From Caryophanales bacterium UBA6769 (GTDB lineage: Bacteria; Bacillota; Bacilli; Bacillales; UBA6769), in contig DKGN01000081.1 in the NCBI GenBank assembly GCA_002453275.1, forward strand, positions 1 through 9,086: 9,086 nt of DNA, written 5' to 3'. The notes beneath the pieces are model-generated. The model was not told where the DNA came from. It saw only the letters and a program-made list of their open reading frames with translations, and searched no databases. Below are positions 5,753-9,086 of the stretch, in pieces. The stretch's first letter is position 1. Each line of letters opens with the position of its first letter. Position numbers and translations under genes: made by a program.

Positions 5753-7042
5753 TTATAGTATAAATTTTCTAATCGTTTGATTCAATTTTTCCGCTTGTTC
5801 TGAAAGCTCTGAAGCCGTTTGCGCAATGCTTTCTATCGCATTCGCTTGTTGTTCAGTAGCGTTAGCGACTTCATCTGCCCCTGCTGATGTTTGTTCGGCA
5901 ATTGCTGCTACTTCCTCTGATTGTTGAGATGTAATCTCGACACTTTGCATTTGGCGATTGACGAGTGTTGCGATCGTATGGACAGATTCTGACACTTCAT
6001 TCACTGATTCACTCATATGAGAAATGGCTCGTGTCGTTTGCTCGCCTTTTTCCGATTCTTGTGTCGCAAGCTCGACTTGTCGGTTAATTTGATCAACGAC
6101 ATGCGCCACTTCAGTTTGGATGTTATGAATATTGTTCGTAATTGCTTGAACGGCGTTCGTACTTTCTTCAGCAAGCTTGCGGACTTCGTCAGCGACAACG
6201 GCGAAGCCATGCCCATGTTCCCCAGCCCTTGCCGCTTCAATTGAAGCATTTAAGGCGAGTAAATTTGTTTGCTCCGCAATTTCGCCAACGAGAGAAATAA
6301 TGTGACCTACTTCTTTTGCATGGTTTTCTAATCGAGACACAGCTGTTAGCGACTGCTCTGAATCGCTTGCGACATGTTGAACACCATCTACGAGGGAACT
6401 AACAACTTCTTGACTGTCTTGCAATGTCGTCACCATTTCATTTACGAGCTGCTTCGATGTGGTCGCTTCGCGTTGGACTTGCATCGCGACTTCTGACACT
6501 TCTTCCATTGATTCAGCTGTCGTTTGTACAGCTACCGCTGACTGTTCTGCACCGGCTGCAATTTCTTGAATGGTAGTTTTGACATTTTCGGCTTGATCGA
6601 GAACGCTTTCAGTTGAGCTTGTCATTTCTTGCACTTTATGATTTGTTTCCGTAAAGTTATTTTCAATATCAAGTACGATTGTACGTAAGCTTGATAGCAT
6701 ATCGTTGTAAGCAACAGCTAATTGGTTAATCTCATCGGTTGTGTTTGGAATTGGAGCGTTATCTTTTATATTACCTTCTGCTGCTTTTCGCGCAGATTTC
6801 TCTAGACGGCTTAATGGCTGGGTTATAAAACGTGCGGATACATATGCAAGAATGCCTGTCCACATGATGCCCGCTGCAAGCATGATAGCCATATACAACA
6901 TTTCGTTCATTTGAATGTTGAAATAGTCATACACAAAAAAGACAAAAAAGGCTGTCGTACCATATGTAATGATTGCAAGTGTTGATGTAAAGATAGCGAG
7001 CTTCCTTTGTAACCCCCATTTAATTGGTGTGCTCTTTTCCAC
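5753..7042 (-). CDS. Methyl-accepting chemotaxis protein without an extracellular sensor domain
   Basis: A 429-residue chemoreceptor. Two membrane helices (about 15-38 and 50-72) are joined by only about 11 residues, so the usual extracytoplasmic ligand domain is absent. A HAMP domain follows (about 70-122), then a long antiparallel coiled coil with the conserved tip EIAEQTNLLALNASIEAARAGE (254-275) that binds CheA and CheW. By heptad counting it fits the 44H class usual in Bacillus. Glu-Gln pairs near 166-167 and 397-398 are possible methylation sites. There is no C-terminal CheR-tethering peptide. The start is GTG (7042-7040) with GAGGGGG 7 nt upstream (7050-7056). It begins 18 nt after ywlE, so it is probably cotranscribed; B. 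subtilis has no receptor gene here. It may sense membrane state, pH or a partner protein; the stimulus is unknown. Confidence 0.93.
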   Translation of the reverse strand: MEKSTPIKWGLQRKLAIFTSTLAIITYGTTAFFVFFVYDYFNIQMNEMLYMAIMLAAGIMWTGILAYVSARFITQPLSRLEKSARKAAEGNIKDNAPIPNTTDEINQLAVAYNDMLSSLRTIVLDIENNFTETNHKVQEMTSSTESVLDQAENVKTTIQEIAAGAEQSAVAVQTTAESMEEVSEVAMQVQREATTSKQLVNEMVTTLQDSQEVVSSLVDGVQHVASDSEQSLTAVSRLENHAKEVGHIISLVGEIAEQTNLLALNASIEAARAGEHGHGFAVVADEVRKLAEESTNAVQAITNNIHNIQTEVAHVVDQINRQVELATQESEKGEQTTRAISHMSESVNEVSESVHTIATLVNRQMQSVEITSQQSEEVAAIAEQTSAGADEVANATEQQANAIESIAQTASELSEQAEKLNQTIRKFIL

Positions 7043-7060
7043 CTTTTTTCCCCCTCATAT

Positions 7061-7495
7061 TTAATCTAGTTTTTCGATAAGCTTGTCCACAAGTGCTTTA
7101 AGTTCAACTAGTGTACTGCGATAGATTTCAACTGTTCCCCCAAAAGGATCTACAACATCTGGGGAGCCCGCTTCATTTACAAACTGCTTCAATGTATGTA
7201 CTTTGTTTGTAGCATGTGGGAAATCCGCTTCTACGTGTAGCTTATGCTGTTCTGTCATCGTTAAGATCACATCGGCCCACTCGACTAGCTCCGCATTAAG
7301 TTGTTGTGATTCGTGTTGAAATTGAATCCCTTTTTCTTGTAGTACTTGAAGTGCTTGGTCATTCGCTGGTCCGCCCGCAAATGCTAATAGACCGGCAGAC
7401 TTTACTGAAATCTCCTTTTTATATTCTTTTAATAGGGCTTCAGCCATCGGACTTCGGCACGTGTTACCTGTACAAATGAAAAGTACCTTTTTCAC
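7061..7495 (-). CDS. ywlE: Protein-arginine phosphatase, low-molecular-weight phosphatase fold
   Basis: Removes phosphate from phospho-arginine residues placed on proteins by the McsB kinase, a mark that in Bacillus directs proteins to ClpCP degradation and affects heat-shock regulators. The P-loop CTGNTCRSP (8-16) gives nucleophile Cys8 and Arg14. Thr12, where classical low-molecular-weight tyrosine phosphatases usually have Ile, is the residue reported to favour phospho-arginine. The general acid is Asp116 in DPFGG. The frame opens further, to ATG 7522, but I choose GTG 7495-7493: AGGAGG (7503-7508) lies 7 nt upstream of it, inside the longer form, and the product then starts right at the first beta strand (144 aa). 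Order after mntP matches B. subtilis; the chemoreceptor gene follows after 18 nt. Confidence 0.93.
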   Translation of the reverse strand: MKKVLFICTGNTCRSPMAEALLKEYKKEISVKSAGLLAFAGGPANDQALQVLQEKGIQFQHESQQLNAELVEWADVILTMTEQHKLHVEADFPHATNKVHTLKQFVNEAGSPDVVDPFGGTVEIYRSTLVELKALVDKLIEKLD

Positions 7496-7563
7496 GTTGG
7501 AACCTCCTCTATCTATGCTCATATTACACTATTTTCTACTGTTTCTTCCACTCAAAAAACGAG

Positions 7564-7580
7564 AAAAATTGACAATTTTT
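7564..7580. repeat. 17-bp AT-rich palindrome between mntP and ywlE
   Basis: AAAAATTGACAATTTTT is a perfect palindrome around one central base, 84 bp upstream of the ATG-proximal end of the ywlE region. As RNA it would need a loop opened from weak A-U pairs, so a good terminator is unlikely. It could be a protein-binding site ahead of ywlE. I found no convincing promoter beside it. Confidence 0.4.
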
Positions 7581-7607
7581 ACACATCTATTCTTGGGTTT
7601 ATAGGTC

Positions 7608-8177
7608 TTAAGTAATGAGTGGGGCGATTATTTTTATGCCAAAAGCAATTAAAATAGCACCTCCAACTGCTAAACTAAACGTACCAAGTATATGATGAAA
7701 TTTTCGACCGAGCATTAAGCCTGCTAACGTTAACAAAGTGCTAATCAGGCCAAATAAAATAATCGTAATGAGAACTCTTGCTCCAAATATACCCAAGCTT
7801 AATCCAGCTGAAACACTATCAAGGCTCACCATAATAGGGAAAAGAAACAAGCCCAGTCCGTACGGCGGAATGGCGTAGCCTGCATGCCCTGCTTGAAAGA
7901 ACGATTTTACCATCATACCACCGATAAATAAAAGTAAGAAACCACTAAAAATAAGTGCAACGTCTCCTAAATAGTCGGAGAGAATTTTTCCTAATAAGAT
8001 CCCCAAGGTTGGCATGATTACATGAAACGCTCCTGACAAAATAGAGAGAAGTGCCATCCTTCTAAATGTAAGGCGTAGCATGCCCATCCCAAGTCCTAAA
8101 GAAAAGGAATCCATAGAGAAGGCAAAGGCCATCGTTCCAATTGTGATGAATTCACCAATGAGATAGGTAGCGTCCAT
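7608..8177 (-). CDS. mntP: Manganese efflux pump MntP
   Basis: Inner-membrane Mn2+ exporter protecting against manganese overload. The 189-residue protein is hydrophobic throughout, with about six membrane segments, and shows the family's internal duplication: SMDSFSLGLGMG (21-32) and SLDSVSAGLSLG (118-129), whose aspartates D23 and D120 line the metal path. It is slightly longer than B. subtilis YwlD (about 182 aa). ATG 8177-8175 follows GGGGGAGA (8181-8188). In B. subtilis mntP lies next to ywlC; here a small plus-strand gene separates them. Only about 90 nt lie upstream before the divergent gene, too little for the yybP-ykoY manganese riboswitch that often precedes mntP, and I see no MntR-like operator, so any Mn control is not evident. 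Confidence 0.94.
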   Translation of the reverse strand: MDATYLIGEFITIGTMAFAFSMDSFSLGLGMGMLRLTFRRMALLSILSGAFHVIMPTLGILLGKILSDYLGDVALIFSGFLLLFIGGMMVKSFFQAGHAGYAIPPYGLGLFLFPIMVSLDSVSAGLSLGIFGARVLITIILFGLISTLLTLAGLMLGRKFHHILGTFSLAVGGAILIAFGIKIIAPLIT

Positions 8178-8250
8178 CGCTCTCCCCCTAAAGCATCACT
8201 CTTATTACTTATGCATGTACAAAAGAAAATAGACGAGTCATCACTTTTGT

Positions 8251-8256
8251 TATACT
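8251..8256 (+). promoter_or_regulatory. -10 element of the small plus-strand gene
   Basis: TATACT matches the sigma-A -10 in five of six positions. A matching -35 is poor, so this is a weak promoter call. With a transcription start near 8263, the in-frame ATG at 8269 would have only about 6 nt of leader and no ribosome binding site, which supports the downstream TTG start. Confidence 0.35.
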
Positions 8257-8295
8257 AGGTAAGAAAAGATGCCACTTGAACAGGAGAGAATAAAA

Positions 8296-8547
8296 TTGAG
8301 CGTACACAAAGCCATCACGAAACACGCAAATAATCAGCATGAAACAGTAAAAGCTTTTTTACACTTAGAGGAGCAACGGGAAGCCGAAATTGAAGCTGTC
8401 GTTCAAACGGCAAAAGCGGGCGAAGCTTTTTCGACGGAAAGTATCAATGAGATTACAAAAAAAATGAACGAGCTCGCTAAAATTGGCATTACTCCTCAGC
8501 GCAAGCTCGTTACCGCGGATATGGTTCTTGAGTATATTGAAAAATAA
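8296..8547 (+). CDS. Small helical protein, YpbS/DUF2533-like
   Basis: An 83-residue, charged, mostly helical cytosolic protein beginning (M)SVHKAITKHANNQHE and ending ADMVLEYIEK. From memory it resembles the Bacillus YpbS family (DUF2533), whose function is unknown; I cannot verify this. The frame is open from ATG 8269, but the TTG at 8296-8298 has AGGAG at 8282-8286 with a 9-nt spacer and gives the family-like MSVHKAI start, while the ATG has no ribosome binding site. Residues 14-60 have spacing compatible with amphipathic helices or a short coiled coil. No signal peptide, membrane segment or metal motif is visible. It is a single-gene unit inserted between ywlC and mntP, divergent from mntP and convergent with ywlC. 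Confidence 0.75.
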   Translation: MSVHKAITKHANNQHETVKAFLHLEEQREAEIEAVVQTAKAGEAFSTESINEITKKMNELAKIGITPQRKLVTADMVLEYIEK

Positions 8548-8553
8548 TCACAT

Positions 8554-8596
8554 AAAAAAGGGGAATCTACAGCAAGTGAGTGAGATTTCCCTTTTT
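8554..8596. terminator. Shared bidirectional terminator
   Basis: AAAAAGGGGAATCT (8555-8568) pairs with AGATTTCCCTTTTT (8583-8596) across a 14-nt loop, 14 bp with a single G-T wobble. A-tracts on one side and T-tracts on the other allow termination in both directions. It serves the small plus-strand gene and the convergent ywlC, whose stop codon overlaps its right arm. Confidence 0.88.
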
Positions 8597-9086
8597 ATAG
8601 ACACTTCGTCGCCGCTTTTTCAAGTCGATTCATTATGGCTTCCCCGATTCCGTCCTTTGGAAACGATTCACTAATGATGACATCGACCTTAGCTTCATCA
8701 AATTTGCGTAATGTCATATACAATTGTTCAGCGACCGATGCTAGATCCGCTCGTTCTCCACAAGCGATAATCGTCTCTGCTTTGTAGTTATCCACATTTT
8801 CCCTTGTCGTTAAGACACCAACGCGCTTGCCTTTCTTACGTTCTTTGTCAATGATGTTGTGCATAGATGCCTCTGACCGGATGACATAAACCGGAGCATT
8901 TGGTGAGTAGTGCGTATACTTCATTCCTGGAGATTGAGGTTTGTGATTGTCATCCGTCCCATTCTGACTAACGATATTTCCGACAACTTCCTCTAATTGT
9001 TCACTCGTAATCCCACCGGGTCGTAATACAATGACTTCATCATCCGTGCATTTCACAACAGTTGATTCAACACCAATCCCTGTCGG
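8595..9086 (-). CDS. ywlC: Threonylcarbamoyl-AMP synthase, C-terminal part (runs off right edge)
   Basis: YwlC/Sua5 makes threonylcarbamoyl-AMP from threonine, bicarbonate and ATP, the first step of the t6A modification at position 37 of ANN-reading tRNAs. The 163 codons present continue in frame to the edge and begin PTGIGVESTVVKC, the conserved end of the YrdC catalytic domain (GVESTVV). LRPGGIT follows, then a linker (about residues 30-45 of this fragment, including SPGMKYTHYSPNAPV), and the Sua5-specific C-terminal domain. The GTG at 9056-9054 is internal, not a start. The full protein should be near 345 aa, so a little over half is missing. Its 3' end overlaps the shared terminator. Place and strand match B. 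subtilis. Confidence 0.93.
   Translation of the reverse strand, partial: PTGIGVESTVVKCTDDEVIVLRPGGITSEQLEEVVGNIVSQNGTDDNHKPQSPGMKYTHYSPNAPVYVIRSEASMHNIIDKERKKGKRVGVLTTRENVDNYKAETIIACGERADLASVAEQLYMTLRKFDEAKVDVIISESFPKDGIGEAIMNRLEKAATKCL

Noticed and set aside
7262..7275. Minus-strand GCCGATGT inside ywlE, resembling the sigma-D -10 that would suit a chemoreceptor gene
   Set aside because: There is no TAAA about 15 nt upstream, it lies over 200 bp from the receptor start, and the same octamer occurs by chance before upp.
7496..7522. Longer ywlE start at ATG 7522
   Set aside because: AGGAGG at 7503-7508 lies inside this extension and is ideally spaced for GTG 7495, and the extra residues precede the first strand of the fold.
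7561..7607. AAAAATTGACAATTTTT as an mntP terminator
   Set aside because: A one-base loop and A-T pairs only; too weak for an intrinsic terminator, so listed only as a palindrome.
8178..8295. yybP-ykoY manganese riboswitch before mntP
   Set aside because: The space is only about 90-118 nt, shared with a divergent gene, and none of the conserved loop sequences is visible.
1..9086. CRISPR array, tRNA, rRNA, transposon ends, toxin-antitoxin or phage genes
   Set aside because: No direct repeat arrays, cloverleaf genes, transposase motifs or such gene families were seen on either strand.

Overview
The window comes from the chromosome of a low-to-moderate GC Gram-positive bacterium of the Bacillaceae. 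Gene content and order match the Bacillus subtilis block ywlC - mntP(ywlD) - ywlE - rpiB(ywlF) - ywlG - glyA - upp - atpI - atpB - atpE, which lies on the minus strand and reads from high to low coordinates. Ribosome binding sites are strong AGGAGG/GGAGG types and the promoters I can see are sigma-A-like, as expected for Firmicutes. I cannot name the species. Several proteins resemble those of alkaliphilic bacilli in a general way, but the visible parts of AtpE and AtpB carry the neutralophile form of the known alkaliphile motifs.

Layout from high to low coordinates: the 3' half of the t6A synthesis gene ywlC/sua5 runs off the right edge. It converges on a small plus-strand helical protein gene (YpbS/DUF2533-like) with a shared hairpin terminator between them. 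Divergent from the small gene is mntP (Mn2+ exporter), followed by ywlE (protein-arginine phosphatase), a methyl-accepting chemotaxis protein gene only 18 nt after ywlE, rpiB, and ywlG. Then comes a plus-strand lipoprotein gene with its own promoter and terminator, divergent from glyA. glyA ends in a strong terminator. upp follows with its own promoters, and after a 292-nt spacer with a near-consensus sigma-A promoter the ATP synthase operon begins (atpI, atpB, atpE...), leaving by the left edge.

Compared with the B. subtilis order, three genes are additions: the YpbS-like gene, the chemotaxis receptor and the lipoprotein. The rest is housekeeping: one-carbon metabolism (glyA), pyrimidine salvage (upp), pentose phosphate pathway (rpiB), tRNA modification (ywlC), metal export (mntP), protein phospho-arginine removal (ywlE) and proton-driven ATP synthesis (atp).

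The most informative non-coding region is the 266-nt glyA/lipoprotein divergent spacer. It holds a likely PurR operator (two inverted PurBoxes), a sigma-A promoter for glyA, a promoter for the lipoprotein gene, and two further inverted repeats placed like operators. I did not find a convincing unknown multi-gene system. The best candidates for something new are the lipoprotein with its palindrome-rich control region and the sensor-less chemoreceptor linked to ywlE. About half of the start codons in the window appear to be GTG or TTG, so several starts given here differ from the longest open frame.
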